Positions 19,986-29,233 of a stretch of 64,000 nt of DNA are shown here, piece by piece; position 1 is the stretch's first letter, and every line of letters starts with the position of its first letter. The translations under genes and the position numbers were made by a program. The DNA comes from Bacteroidales bacterium UBA6192 (lineage in GTDB: Bacteria; Bacteroidota; Bacteroidia; Bacteroidales; F082), in NCBI GenBank assembly GCA_002422725.1, contig DITE01000059.1, positions 1 to 64,000 on the forward strand. The letters run 5' to 3'. The notes beneath the pieces were generated by a model. That model was given only the letters and a program-made list of their open reading frames with translations, did not search any database and was not told the origin of the DNA.

Positions 19986-20702
19986 TCACAGACCGAGATA
20001 ATAATCTTGATGCAAATCAATATATTGTTTTGTAAATCGGCCATCAGCATGGCGAATCACAAACTCTTCCGGGCATTTTTGGGTGCTTTTTTGCAGGCTT
20101 AGTTCCAGGTTCATGCGGTTTGGCTGCCGGCCTTCAACCGAGATAATGTCCATCCTGTTTTGTTCGTAAAGTCCATGTTTTTCGGCCAGTTTGATAAAAT
20201 TTAGCCCTTCGTTATGCGGTAAAACGAGACAAAGTCTTCCTGAAGGTTTTAACAAACGAAGCGTTCCGGTAATCAACTCATGAAACGAGAGCGTGTCGGT
20301 GTGTCGGGCAAGGTTTCGCCTCTGATGCCTGGTTTTGTAAAATGAGGTAAAAAAGGGCGGGTTAGAAACGATAAGGCAGTATTTTTTTTCACTATGCAAA
20401 CTAAAATCAGTAAAGTCAGCTTTCGTTGCTTTTAGCCGGTTGTTCCATTGTGAACATGCAAAATTAAAAGTGGCTTCTTCAACTGAATGCTGATCAATGT
20501 CGATTGCCTCAATCCTGGCGGCTGAGCGTTGGGCAAGCATCAGGGCAAGAATACCCGATCCTGTCCCCACATCAAGTATTTCAACAGCCTCCCATGGTGT
20601 TATCCAGGCACCAAGCAAAACAGCATCGGTTCCCACTTTCATGGTCGAACGGTGGTGCATCAGGCTAAAATGCCGGAAATGAAATGGCCTGCCAGGCTGC
20701 AT
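19986..20702 (-). CDS. trmN6: tRNA1(Val) (adenine(37)-N6)-methyltransferase
   Basis: 238 residues. It shows the start FHFRHFSLMHHRSTMKVGTDAVLLGAW split over several conserved blocks, the SAM-binding motif DVGTGSG (44-50), the acidic DID after beta 2, and the N6-adenine catalytic motif NPPF (114-117). This is the YfiC/TrmN6 family, which methylates A37 of tRNA1(Val). It begins one base after the rimM stop, so the two RNA-maturation genes are cotranscribed. The C-terminal part (QPNRMNLELSL, IDLHQDYYLGL) is the expected family end. Confidence 0.92.
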   Translation of the reverse strand: MQPGRPFHFRHFSLMHHRSTMKVGTDAVLLGAWITPWEAVEILDVGTGSGILALMLAQRSAARIEAIDIDQHSVEEATFNFACSQWNNRLKATKADFTDFSLHSEKKYCLIVSNPPFFTSFYKTRHQRRNLARHTDTLSFHELITGTLRLLKPSGRLCLVLPHNEGLNFIKLAEKHGLYEQNRMDIISVEGRQPNRMNLELSLQKSTQKCPEEFVIRHADGRFTKQYIDLHQDYYLGL

Positions 20703-20703
20703 G

Positions 20704-21231
20704 TCAGGTTTTCAGATAAAGTTCGATAAGCCCTGTAGGAGCATCAATCTGAATGGTTTTTGCTGTTTTATTTATTTCAGTGACAATCTCTTCATTCATC
20801 GGTATTAAAATTTCCTGATCATCCTTCAAAATCTGGATCAGATTGTGCATCGGCAATTCAATGATCTGATCAACCTTGCCCAGATATCCGAAATGGATAT
20901 CGGTAACATCAAACCCAATCAGTTCGTTCGAATAGAATTCGTCTTCCTCCAATGCGGGCAACAGGCTCTCAGGAAGATAAATTGACCGTCCGCAAAGCCA
21001 GTTTGCTTTTTCAACGCTGTTGATATCCTGCAAGGCAACAATGGCTTTTTTGCCACCAACCCTGATCGATTCGATGAAGTATGGAATCAAACTGCGGTTA
21101 ATCTCAATAAAAAACATATGAATATGCTCGAAGGCGTAGGGGTCATCAACATCGATGATGATTGCCAGTTCGCCCTTTACACCATGTGTTTTGTTTACTT
21201 TTCCGAATTGGAAGTATCCTTGTTTTACCAT
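20704..21231 (-). CDS. rimM: Ribosome maturation factor RimM
   Basis: 175 residues. N-terminal GKVNKTHGVKGEL is the RimM signature. A beta-barrel domain and the C-terminal PRC-barrel follow (ELIGFDVTD, LGKVDQIIELPMHNLIQI, ILIPMNEEIV). RimM assists 16S rRNA 3'-domain maturation with ribosomal protein S19. The usual neighbour rpsP is not upstream here. It is the first gene of a rimM-trmN6-amidotransferase operon; a TATTTTTG box on the same strand lies 18 bases upstream. Confidence 0.96.
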   Translation of the reverse strand: MVKQGYFQFGKVNKTHGVKGELAIIIDVDDPYAFEHIHMFFIEINRSLIPYFIESIRVGGKKAIVALQDINSVEKANWLCGRSIYLPESLLPALEEDEFYSNELIGFDVTDIHFGYLGKVDQIIELPMHNLIQILKDDQEILIPMNEEIVTEINKTAKTIQIDAPTGLIELYLKT

Positions 21232-21248
21232 AAAAATCCTTTATCGGA

Positions 21249-21256
21249 CAAAAATA
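21249..21256 (-). promoter_or_regulatory. -7 element for rimM operon
   Basis: TATTTTTG on the minus strand matches TAnnTTTG. It is 18 bases before the rimM start codon. No clear TTG was found at the expected distance. Confidence 0.45.
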
Positions 21257-21509
21257 ATCCAATTTGCGCAGAAATCCCGTCCCTTTTGGCCCTCTTGGGC
21301 AGAAATGTCTGTTTGATTGATATGTTGCCATGATAAAGGGTGCTTAAAAGACGAATCCTTTCAGAAACAATGCTTTTGTTTCTGTCGAAGAACTCGATTT
21401 TCATCAAGGCTTTCGCTCCCTAACTGACTGCGGTTAATACTTCAAGACGCCTTTATTTGTACAAAGATCAATTCACAAGCATCGGAAAATTTCATGACGC
21501 GGCTTTTCG

Positions 21510-21517
21510 TATTTTTG
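21510..21517 (+). promoter_or_regulatory. -7 element for the M49 peptidase gene
   Basis: TATTTTTG on the plus strand, 12 bases before ATG 21530, gives a very short leader. The -33 side is only TTTC-like. The remaining intergenic stretch 21257-21509 shows nothing else I can support. Confidence 0.45.
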
Positions 21518-21529
21518 CCCACTTAAATA

Positions 21530-23521
21530 ATGATTATGAATTTAGAAACAGACGACAATACATTCATCTGGCAAACCGAGCAATTTGCTGATATCCGGAT
21601 TCTGCGTTACAAGATTGAAGGATTTGACAAGCTTAGCCTGCAGCAGAAATCATTTGCTTATTATCTCTACAAAGCAGCGCTTGCCGGAAGAGATATCATT
21701 TACGATCAGAATTACCGTTTCAATCTCATCGTGCGCCATTGTTGCGAAGCGATTATCAGGCACTATCAGGGTGACAGGCTATCCGCAGATTGGGAGCAAT
21801 TTATGCTTTACACAAAAAAAATCTGGTTTTCCAATGGTATTCACCATCATTATTCAATGGAAAAGATGATGCCTGCTTTTTCGCCTGAGTACTTCGGTAA
21901 ACTCATCGAAAATGTTCCTCAACATTATCTTCCCCTTGTATTTGGTGAAAATCTGGAGGGTTTCAAGGAAAAAATTACCCGTGTCATATTTGATCCGACG
22001 GTTGCACCCAAAAGGGTAAATCAGGACGACGGCACTGATCTTGTAACCACCTCTGCCTGCAATTTCTATGAAGGAATTACTCAGGCCGAAGCAGAGGCAT
22101 TTTATCAATCGGTTTCTAATCCGGCTGATCCTGAACCGGTTTCAATAGGTTTAAACAGTATACTTATAAAAGCTGACGGACGCATCTACGAGAGGGTTTA
22201 CCATAGTGATGGCTTGTATGGCAAGGCCATCAGAAAAATTATTATGTGGCTCGAAAAAGCAAAAAGATTTGCTGAAACAGAACTGCAGCGCAATACAATT
22301 GAGAAACTTGTCGTGTTTTATGAAACCGGTAATCTAAAGACTTTTGATGAATACAGTATCTTATGGGTGAAAGACACTGATCCGGGTGTTGATTTTGTCA
22401 ATGGTTTTATTGAGGTGTATGGCGACCCGCTTGGTTATCATGGTGCATGGCAATCAATGGTATCTATCCGCGACGAAGATGCCACCCGAAAGTTTAAACT
22501 GATCAGCGAGCTTGCCCCCTGGTTCGAAAAGAACTCCCCCATTGATGAGCAGTTTAAGCGGCAGGAAACCGAGGGTGTCACGTACAAAGTGATTCAGGTT
22601 CTTGTCGAATCTGGAGATAATTCGCCCAGTTCGGCAATTGGGGTGAATTTACCGAATGCTGATTGGATCAGATCGACATACGGAAGTAAATCAGTCTCGC
22701 TTGGAAATATTGAAGATGCTTACGAAAACGCTTCAAAGTCAAGCGGTACAATCGAAGAGTTTTATTTGCCGGAGCAACAGCAGCGAATCCGCGAATACGG
22801 TGCCATTGCTTCAAAAGTACACACTGGACTTCATGAGGTGATCGGGCATGGAAGCGGCATGATTCTGCCGGGGGTGGGCACTCCCAAGGAAACCCTGAAG
22901 AGTTATTCAAACACCATCGAGGAAGCACGTGCCGATTTAGTGGCTTTGTACTATATTGTCGATCCTGTGCTGATCGAAAAGAAACTGCTCGACTCACCGG
23001 AGGCCGGTAAGGCTGAATATGACAGTTTTATGCTCAATGGACTGATGCGGCAACTGGTTAGGTTGGAACCCGGACAGCAACTGGAAGAATCGCATATGCG
23101 AAACCGACAGTTAATCGCCTGTTGGGCATTTGAAAAGGGGAGAAGTGAAAATGTTGTTGAGCAGATTGTTGCAGCGGGCAAAACCTATTTCAAAGTGAAT
23201 GATTACGGGAAACTCAGACAGATATTTGGTCGTTTGCTGGCTGAAGTGCAGCGTATCAAATCGACTGGTGACTATGAGGCAGCAAGGAGCCTTGTGGAAA
23301 ACTATGGTGTTAAGGTGGATCAACTGCTTCATGCCGAGGTGCTCGAACGCTGGAAAAAACTTGGCATAGCTCCATTTGCCGGTTTTATCAATCCTGTGCT
23401 GGTTGCCGATATGCTTGAGCAAACCATTCAGGATGTCAGAATTATTTATCCCGACGATTTCTCCGCGCAGATGATGGATTATGCAAGCAACTATTCCAAT
23501 TTGCCGGTTGTCAACGATTAG
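21530..23521 (+). CDS. Dipeptidyl peptidase III-like zinc peptidase (family M49)
   Basis: 663 residues. The HEVIGH motif (about residues 435-440) is the HExxGH zinc-binding signature unique to M49, and EEARAD (464-469) supplies the third ligand. The family removes dipeptides from the N-terminus of short peptides. Many Bacteroidota members are exported, but no signal peptide or lipobox is visible here, so the enzyme is predicted to be cytoplasmic. ATG 21530 and ATG 21536 are both possible starts. The length fits the family. It is monocistronic, with its own -7 box. Confidence 0.93.
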   Translation: MIMNLETDDNTFIWQTEQFADIRILRYKIEGFDKLSLQQKSFAYYLYKAALAGRDIIYDQNYRFNLIVRHCCEAIIRHYQGDRLSADWEQFMLYTKKIWFSNGIHHHYSMEKMMPAFSPEYFGKLIENVPQHYLPLVFGENLEGFKEKITRVIFDPTVAPKRVNQDDGTDLVTTSACNFYEGITQAEAEAFYQSVSNPADPEPVSIGLNSILIKADGRIYERVYHSDGLYGKAIRKIIMWLEKAKRFAETELQRNTIEKLVVFYETGNLKTFDEYSILWVKDTDPGVDFVNGFIEVYGDPLGYHGAWQSMVSIRDEDATRKFKLISELAPWFEKNSPIDEQFKRQETEGVTYKVIQVLVESGDNSPSSAIGVNLPNADWIRSTYGSKSVSLGNIEDAYENASKSSGTIEEFYLPEQQQRIREYGAIASKVHTGLHEVIGHGSGMILPGVGTPKETLKSYSNTIEEARADLVALYYIVDPVLIEKKLLDSPEAGKAEYDSFMLNGLMRQLVRLEPGQQLEESHMRNRQLIACWAFEKGRSENVVEQIVAAGKTYFKVNDYGKLRQIFGRLLAEVQRIKSTGDYEAARSLVENYGVKVDQLLHAEVLERWKKLGIAPFAGFINPVLVADMLEQTIQDVRIIYPDDFSAQMMDYASNYSNLPVVND

Positions 23522-23593
23522 GAGTAACCAAAAATGCTTAATGAATCATGCAAGATGTCTTATAGGAAAATCGAATTTTCCTGTAGGATTGCG

Positions 23594-23601
23594 TATCTTT
23601 G
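23594..23601 (+). promoter_or_regulatory. -7 element for the secreted subtilase gene
   Basis: TATCTTTG matches TAnnTTTG and lies 48 bases before ATG 23650. It also falls inside the apparent N-terminal extension of the frame, which argues for the downstream start. No clear -33 TTG is present. Confidence 0.5.
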
Positions 23602-23649
23602 CAAACGAAACCATTTATTAGAAATATCACCAAAACAAACCTTTATCTT

Positions 23650-26600
23650 ATGAAAAAGATGTATTCAATTATTCTGATTTTACTGACTTTTTTCGGGTCG
23701 GATCAGCTTCAGGCACAGCAGTATAAAGTGGTCCGTGGCGAGCGTCCTCCAATTGATTACAGTAAGGTTACACAGAATGATTATGTCAAAGGAGTGCTCA
23801 AAATCAAGTTGGAAGATCATGTGAGCAGGAGTTTTACTGATCTTCAGGTCACAAAGAACAGCTTGGGAGTTGTCGAGTTCGGAATAGCATCTCTGGATGC
23901 CTTGAACAGGGAATATGCCGCAACCGAAGTCAAACATGATTTTGCAGTTATCTCAGCAGCTTCGGCTTATGTTGACCGCCATATTGCATGGGGTTTTCAC
24001 TTATGGTACACACTTCAGTTTGACGAAAATACCGATATGGTGAAACTTGCCGGATTGTATGCCAGCTTGCCTGAAGTTGCAATTGCCGAACCTGAATTTA
24101 AAAAAGCTCTCATTGGCAATGCGCCTCCACGTGATGGCGACATACCGGAAGATTTTAATCCTGCCGAACCGTCGGCTTTCTGGACACCAAACGATCCCCG
24201 CTACAATGAACAATGGCATTATCATAACACAGGACAACAAGGTGGCACACCCGATGCAGACATTGACCTGCCGGAAGCCTGGGAAATGGAAAAAGGAAAC
24301 CCGAATGTGATTGTCGCCATCATCGACGAAGGTATTCAGTATAACCATCCTGATCTGCAAGCAAATATGTGGGAGGGTATCGGTTTTAATTTTTACAACA
24401 ACAGTCCGAATATCAATCCGGGCAATCATGGAACCCATGTTGGTGGAACAATCTCTGCCGTTAATAACAATGGTGTGGGTGTTTCGGGGGTTGCTGGTGG
24501 CAGCGGCGCCGAAGGCAACGGAGTCCGGCTCATGTCGTGCCAGGTGTTTTCGGGATTCAGCAGCGGCGGATTTGCTCAGGCTCCTGTGTGGGCTGCCGAC
24601 CAGGGCGCTTCCATCTCTCAAAACAGCTGGGGTTACACCAGTGCAGGAAATTATAACCAGGATGTGCTCGATGCTATTGATTATTTTAGTGAAAATGGCG
24701 GTGGCGATGCCATGATCGGTGGTGGGATAACCATTTTTGCAGCAGGCAATAGTAATGCTGATGGAGCCTGGTATCCGGGTTATTATCCGGTTACAATGGC
24801 AGTTGCAGGAACAAATAATCAGGACCGAAAAGCATGGTATTCCAATTTTGGAACCTGGGTTGATATTTCAGCCCCGGGTGGCGAAACGAATCAGTCGAAC
24901 CCCAAGGGCGTGCTAAGCTCGCTGAATGGCAGCAGCTACGGCTTTTATGAAGGTACATCCATGGCATGTCCCCATGTTTCGGGTGTTGCAGCACTCATCA
25001 TCTCAAAGGCCTATGGTACCTTGACCCCTGATGAGCTGTGGGATGTGCTGGTGACAACAACCGATGACCACTATGGTGTAAACCCGGGTTTCATTGGCAA
25101 ACTGGGTTCAGGAAGGGTAAACGCCTATAATGCCCTTGCCTCACTGAAGGACATTCAGGATCCCTATGGCCTGACAGCCGTGATTAACCAGGAAACAGGT
25201 ATTTCGGTTCTGAACTGGAGCCACAATCAGGGTAGCGGATTTGAATATTATAAAGTATATCTCGATGGTGTGTTCATAGATAATACGGTATCCAAAACAT
25301 TTCAACATCTGTTGACGGATTATGGGTACTATACTTTTGAGGTAACAGCATTTTATGGTGGAACTGATGAGTCGAACCCGGCTGTCAAAGAAGTTCAGTT
25401 TGGCTCCTCGAACATGGTTTTGAGCGATAGTGAAGTGAACGTCGAACTTTATTTGGGCGAATCCGAAGTCAGGGATTTTAAAATCTGGAATACAGGTGTA
25501 CTTCCTCTCGAATATACGCTTAGCACCTTCGGTATGTTGAGCCCTGATCAGAATTGGTTTGTTTACGACCCATCAGAAGGAACTGTTGCTGTGGGTGATT
25601 CTGCCATTATCGCACTCACTTTCAATGCCGAGGGACTTGAATTGGGAACCTATACCCGAAATTTTATTGTTCGTTCCAACGATCTGAACAACGCAGTGAA
25701 AAGTGTGCCGGTTTCATTAACCGTGATCGAGCGCCAGCCCATGCAGGTGACGGTTGATATCAGTGCAACAGAAATATGTGTTGGTGAAACCATACAGTTG
25801 TCTGTGGAGGCCATTGATGGTACAGGGGAGTATACCTACAACTGGACCTCGGATCCGGAGGGATTCGTGTCTGACGAACAATATCCACAGCACACACCTG
25901 AAGTTTCTACAACCTATTTTATTGTTGTAAGTGATGGTATCGACGAAATATCTAATGAAGTATCTGTGGCTGTTTATCCATTACCCGTTGTAGCACTTTC
26001 GGCTGACCAGGAGTTTTGTGGCGAACAATCCGTGTTACTTGATGCTGGAAATGAAGGGCTTAGCTATCTCTGGTCAACAGGCGAAACAACACAAACTATT
26101 GAAGTTTCTCAGGCGGAATATGGTTTCGGGTCGCATGAGTTTTGGGTAACTGTTACAGGCCCGATAGGCTGTTCTGATGCTGATACAACAAAAGTGAGCT
26201 ATTATGAGTTTCCGGCTGTTGCCCAGTTAGGTCCCGACACCTTACTTTGCGGTAACGAGAATTGGGTGCTCGAGCCTTCGATTACCGGTTATGACATGCT
26301 TTGGTCAAATGGCGAAACAAGTAGTTCGATTACAGTCGATACACTTGGTTTTGGTTATGGCCTGCAAACTTATTGGGTAGACTTGACTTCCACTGAGGGC
26401 TGTACTACACGCTCCGAGGAAGTTGTTATTGAATTTCTTGATTGCACAGGACTAAATGAGCTTAAGCAGGGATTGCAGCTTTCAGCCTATCCCAATCCAA
26501 CCAATGACAATTTTGAAGTGTTTGTTGCAAGCCTCAGGAGCGGTAATGCCGAGTTGCAGCTGATCAATGCCATGGGTATGGTTGTGTTTGTCAGGCAGAT

Positions 26601-26712
26601 CGAAACCAATCAACCGGTGAGCATCAATCCCGGTGATATGCCCGAAGGTATCTACACCCTCCTCGTTAAGCAAAATGGGGTAAGGGGTCACCTGAAACTG
26701 TTGATCCGGTAG
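23650..26712 (+). CDS. T9SS-secreted subtilisin-like serine protease (S8)
   Basis: About 1020 residues from ATG 23650 (signal peptide, cleavage near LQAQ). After a prodomain-like segment the S8 catalytic domain shows Asp226 (AIIDEGIQ), His260 (GNHGTHVGG) and Ser437 (GTSMACPHVSG), all intact. The Asp motif is D-E-G rather than the usual D-T/S-G. C-terminal to this are an Fn3-like domain (about 25140-25390), a segment with DFKIWNTGVLPLEYTL (about 25420-25730) resembling abundant-repeat extracellular domains, one B module of the type found in the 4439-13693 adhesins (25741-25985), two short Ig-like repeats (LDAGNEGLSYLWSTGE), and a T9SS type A sorting domain (AYPNPTNDNF). It is an extracellular or surface protease, probably for protein degradation or processing. 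Confidence 0.93.
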   Translation: MKKMYSIILILLTFFGSDQLQAQQYKVVRGERPPIDYSKVTQNDYVKGVLKIKLEDHVSRSFTDLQVTKNSLGVVEFGIASLDALNREYAATEVKHDFAVISAASAYVDRHIAWGFHLWYTLQFDENTDMVKLAGLYASLPEVAIAEPEFKKALIGNAPPRDGDIPEDFNPAEPSAFWTPNDPRYNEQWHYHNTGQQGGTPDADIDLPEAWEMEKGNPNVIVAIIDEGIQYNHPDLQANMWEGIGFNFYNNSPNINPGNHGTHVGGTISAVNNNGVGVSGVAGGSGAEGNGVRLMSCQVFSGFSSGGFAQAPVWAADQGASISQNSWGYTSAGNYNQDVLDAIDYFSENGGGDAMIGGGITIFAAGNSNADGAWYPGYYPVTMAVAGTNNQDRKAWYSNFGTWVDISAPGGETNQSNPKGVLSSLNGSSYGFYEGTSMACPHVSGVAALIISKAYGTLTPDELWDVLVTTTDDHYGVNPGFIGKLGSGRVNAYNALASLKDIQDPYGLTAVINQETGISVLNWSHNQGSGFEYYKVYLDGVFIDNTVSKTFQHLLTDYGYYTFEVTAFYGGTDESNPAVKEVQFGSSNMVLSDSEVNVELYLGESEVRDFKIWNTGVLPLEYTLSTFGMLSPDQNWFVYDPSEGTVAVGDSAIIALTFNAEGLELGTYTRNFIVRSNDLNNAVKSVPVSLTVIERQPMQVTVDISATEICVGETIQLSVEAIDGTGEYTYNWTSDPEGFVSDEQYPQHTPEVSTTYFIVVSDGIDEISNEVSVAVYPLPVVALSADQEFCGEQSVLLDAGNEGLSYLWSTGETTQTIEVSQAEYGFGSHEFWVTVTGPIGCSDADTTKVSYYEFPAVAQLGPDTLLCGNENWVLEPSITGYDMLWSNGETSSSITVDTLGFGYGLQTYWVDLTSTEGCTTRSEEVVIEFLDCTGLNELKQGLQLSAYPNPTNDNFEVFVASLRSGNAELQLINAMGMVVFVRQIETNQPVSINPGDMPEGIYTLLVKQNGVRGHLKLLIR

Positions 26713-26736
26713 CTTTAGAAAAGGTGTAAAGTATTG

Positions 26737-26776
26737 TATCCGCAATCTGTTCATGGACAGGTTGCGGATATTTTTA
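26737..26776 (+). terminator. Rho-independent terminator after the subtilase gene
   Basis: TATCCGCAATCTG (26737-26749) pairs with CAGGTTGCGGATA (26758-26770) with one G-U pair, and is followed by TTTTT. Confidence 0.88.
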
Positions 26777-26797
26777 TATAAATATTTAAGTAAAGAA

Positions 26798-26827
26798 TTG
26801 CTGGTTTGATTATTATGTATAGTTTTG
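26798..26827 (+). promoter_or_regulatory. Promoter for the first choice-of-anchor-L gene
   Basis: TTG at 26798-26800, 19 bases, then TAGTTTTG at 26820-26827. This is a full match to the Bacteroidota consensus, with a leader of about 33 bases. Confidence 0.7.
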
Positions 26828-26866
26828 GGTCTGTTTCGAATAGTATAAACCATAAATAGTGTCAAC

Positions 26867-27952
26867 ATGAAAAACAGATTACCATATTATGTTGTAAAAA
26901 TCAAGGCGATTAGTCTGGTTTTGATTTTATTATTCAGCATTCAGCTTAAGTCTCAGATAACATCACTCTCTGTTACGGAGAATAGCACAGCTGATGAAGC
27001 TGTTCAAATGGTGCACGATATGCTTGTTTCGGGCGGGATTCAGATTTTCAATGTGCAATTCACGGGATATCCCCAATCAGGCGGAGTTTTCTTCGGGGAT
27101 GCAGGAATAGGTTTTTCGTCCGGTATAATACTCACTTCCGGTAGGGCTGGTCTGGCGAAAGGACCAAATACTTCGCCTGGTGCAGGTAACAACAATGGAG
27201 CCGGGGGCGACGTAGACCTTTCCGTGCTCGCTGATGATGTTACCTATGATGCCTGCGTGTTGGAATTTGATTTTATCCCTTCGACCGAAAACATCTCCCT
27301 GACTTTTGTTTTTGGATCAGAAGAGTATCCCGAGGGGGTGAATGCCAACTGGAATGATGCTTTTGGGATATTTCTGTCAGGGCCCGGTATCGAAGGCCCT
27401 TTCAGCCAGGGTGCTATAAACCTGGCTGTTTTGCCTGATACTGACATCCCCGTTTCGGTGAATACAGTGAATAGTGATAGTAATGCTGTTTTTTTTGTAA
27501 GCAACTGGAATCCTGTTGAAAACAATAATATTCAATATGATGGTTACACAGTTGTGCTTACTGCACAGGCCCCGGTTGAGCCTTTATTAACCTATCACCT
27601 CAAGATTGCCATCGCCGATGGTGGCGACAGGGTGTACGACTCAGGCTTGTTGATCGAGGAAGGTAGTTTTACGGACGAAGGACTAACAAAGCTTAACCCG
27701 AAAATGGCTGAATTACCATTTTATGTAATACAGGATCAAACAGTTAATGGTATTGAAATTAGGTTGACAGATCTCGTTGTGGATCCTCTTGAATTCCACC
27801 TTTATGACGCTTCGGGACGTGAAATCAGTAGTCATCGAATCGGCAGCAGCCAACAAAACACATTCCGGTTTACCGGCCTGAAACGGGGTGTCTATTCCAT
27901 TGTACTTGACTGCAGGCATGGTAGTTATGCCACCAAGGTGTTAGTCAACTAA
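26867..27952 (+). CDS. Choice-of-anchor-L domain T9SS-secreted protein, copy 1
   Basis: 361 residues with a signal peptide (cleavage near LKSQ). The body has the choice-of-anchor-L pattern: LTSGRAGLAKGPN, YDACVLEFDFIP, FVFGSEEYPE, NDAFGIFLSGPGI, IQYDGYTVVLTA, YHLKIAIADGGD..YDSGLLIE. Such domains occur in surface proteins with varied C-terminal anchors; their ligand is unknown. The last 70 residues look like a T9SS type A sorting domain (LYDASGREI, GLKRGVYSIVL, KVLVN). It is followed by a paralog 108 bases downstream that has its own promoter element. Confidence 0.85.
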   Translation: MKNRLPYYVVKIKAISLVLILLFSIQLKSQITSLSVTENSTADEAVQMVHDMLVSGGIQIFNVQFTGYPQSGGVFFGDAGIGFSSGIILTSGRAGLAKGPNTSPGAGNNNGAGGDVDLSVLADDVTYDACVLEFDFIPSTENISLTFVFGSEEYPEGVNANWNDAFGIFLSGPGIEGPFSQGAINLAVLPDTDIPVSVNTVNSDSNAVFFVSNWNPVENNNIQYDGYTVVLTAQAPVEPLLTYHLKIAIADGGDRVYDSGLLIEEGSFTDEGLTKLNPKMAELPFYVIQDQTVNGIEIRLTDLVVDPLEFHLYDASGREISSHRIGSSQQNTFRFTGLKRGVYSIVLDCRHGSYATKVLVN

Positions 27953-28012
27953 TTGTGAGCAATTATTTCTTATAAACTGGCTTGTTATTTTATTTAGTGT
28001 AAAGTAAAAGAT

Positions 28013-28020
28013 TATTTTTG
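28013..28020 (+). promoter_or_regulatory. -7 element for the second choice-of-anchor-L gene
   Basis: TATTTTTG, 40 bases before ATG 28061; the -33 side is only a TTT at 27993-27995. Confidence 0.45.
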
Positions 28021-28060
28021 GTTGTCATTTCAATCTGAATAAAACAAAACTTTACAACTC

Positions 28061-29155
28061 ATGAAAATTTCTACATTCTCAAAAGTTCTGGCTGGTCCCA
28101 TCTTAATGGTCTGCCTGATGTTATTCCAGACTCCTGTGACGATTTCTCAGAATCTTGTCATCACCGAGAACCAAACCCAACAGGAAGCCGAGCAGATGAT
28201 ACTGGACATTTTTGTCGGGACAGGGGTACAAGTGTTTAATGTGGCCTATGTTGGCTTTCCGCGTGCCAGCGGAAGTTTTGTCGGCAATACCGGCCTAGGA
28301 CTTGAAGATGGATTTCTGATGACCTCAGGATTGGCCTATCTTGCTGATGGACCAAACGATATGCCAAGCCATGGATATGCCAATGGATCGAATGGCGATC
28401 CCGACCTTGACAAATTTAATGGGGGGCTTTCTTATGATGCCTGTGTAATGAATTTTGATTTCATCCCTTTTGCAAAGTACATCACCTTCAAATTTTCTTT
28501 TGCTTCAGAAGAATATCCTGAATATGCCCCGCCAAATAACTCAAGTTATAATGATAAATTCGGCTTTTTCCTCTCTGGACCGGACATCGAAGGTCCTTAT
28601 AGCAACAATTCAGTGAACATTGCCACCCTTCCAAACAGCTCAACAGTGATTTCTATTAACAATGTAAATGCTGTAACCAATCAGGAATATTTTGTAAGCA
28701 ATTGGCAACCAGTTGTCAACAATAACATTCAATACGATGGATATACCACGCTTATTGATATTGTAGCCGCTGTAGAGCCTATGGAAACCTATCACCTCAA
28801 ACTTGCCATTTCGGATGGGGGTGACGGAATTTACGATTCCGGATTGTTTTTCAAAGCGTTCAGCTTCAAGTCTACCGACATAATAGGGACTCCTGAGAAA
28901 AAGCCCGATGAATGGTATGGTTTGAGGCTTACTCCGGGCATCGGTCCTTCACGGTTTACTGTTGATCTTGGGCAACAGCCAGGAAAGGATATACGGTATT
29001 CAGTGTTTGCCTCAACAGGACAGTGTACCAGATCGGGCCAGCTTCCCTGGTCACAAACATTTACCCTCGATTTGGGTCAGATGCCTGCTGGGTTGTATAT
29101 AGTGAACGTGGATGTGGATGGCAGAAAACAATCACAAAAACTTATCCTTCAATAA
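28061..29155 (+). CDS. Choice-of-anchor-L domain T9SS-secreted protein, copy 2
   Basis: 364 residues with a signal peptide (cleavage near TISQ). It is colinear with copy 1 over the whole domain: EAEQMILDIFVGTGVQVFNV, LMTSGLAYLADGPND, YDACVMNFDFIP, FASEEYPEYAPPN, NDKFGFFLSGPDIEGP, IQYDGYTTLIDI, YHLKLAISDGGDGIYDSGLF. The C-terminal sorting domain (FASTGQ, QMPAGLYIVNV, QKLILQ) is more diverged than the body. The pair is a tandem duplication with separate -7 boxes, so the two may be expressed differently. Function beyond surface display is unknown. Confidence 0.85.
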   Translation: MKISTFSKVLAGPILMVCLMLFQTPVTISQNLVITENQTQQEAEQMILDIFVGTGVQVFNVAYVGFPRASGSFVGNTGLGLEDGFLMTSGLAYLADGPNDMPSHGYANGSNGDPDLDKFNGGLSYDACVMNFDFIPFAKYITFKFSFASEEYPEYAPPNNSSYNDKFGFFLSGPDIEGPYSNNSVNIATLPNSSTVISINNVNAVTNQEYFVSNWQPVVNNNIQYDGYTTLIDIVAAVEPMETYHLKLAISDGGDGIYDSGLFFKAFSFKSTDIIGTPEKKPDEWYGLRLTPGIGPSRFTVDLGQQPGKDIRYSVFASTGQCTRSGQLPWSQTFTLDLGQMPAGLYIVNVDVDGRKQSQKLILQ

Positions 29156-29173
29156 AAGGTCAAATTGTAACAT

Positions 29174-29208
29174 AAAAAAGCCGCAAACAACCCGTTATTG
29201 CTTGCGGC
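29174..29208 (-). terminator. Terminator of the groES operon
   Basis: On the minus strand GCCGCAA (29208-29202) pairs with TTGCGGC (29186-29180), followed by TTTTTT. It lies 26 bases after the groES stop. Confidence 0.85.
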
Positions 29209-29233
29209 AATCATTCTTAGCGGTGACCGGAAC

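Noticed and set aside
21232..21529. Possible rpsP or tRNA in front of rimM
   Set aside because: No S16-like frame and no tRNA cloverleaf elements could be found in this gap.
24001..24621. Minus-strand frame of 206 codons
   Set aside because: It lies wholly inside the subtilase catalytic domain on the other strand and has no family features.
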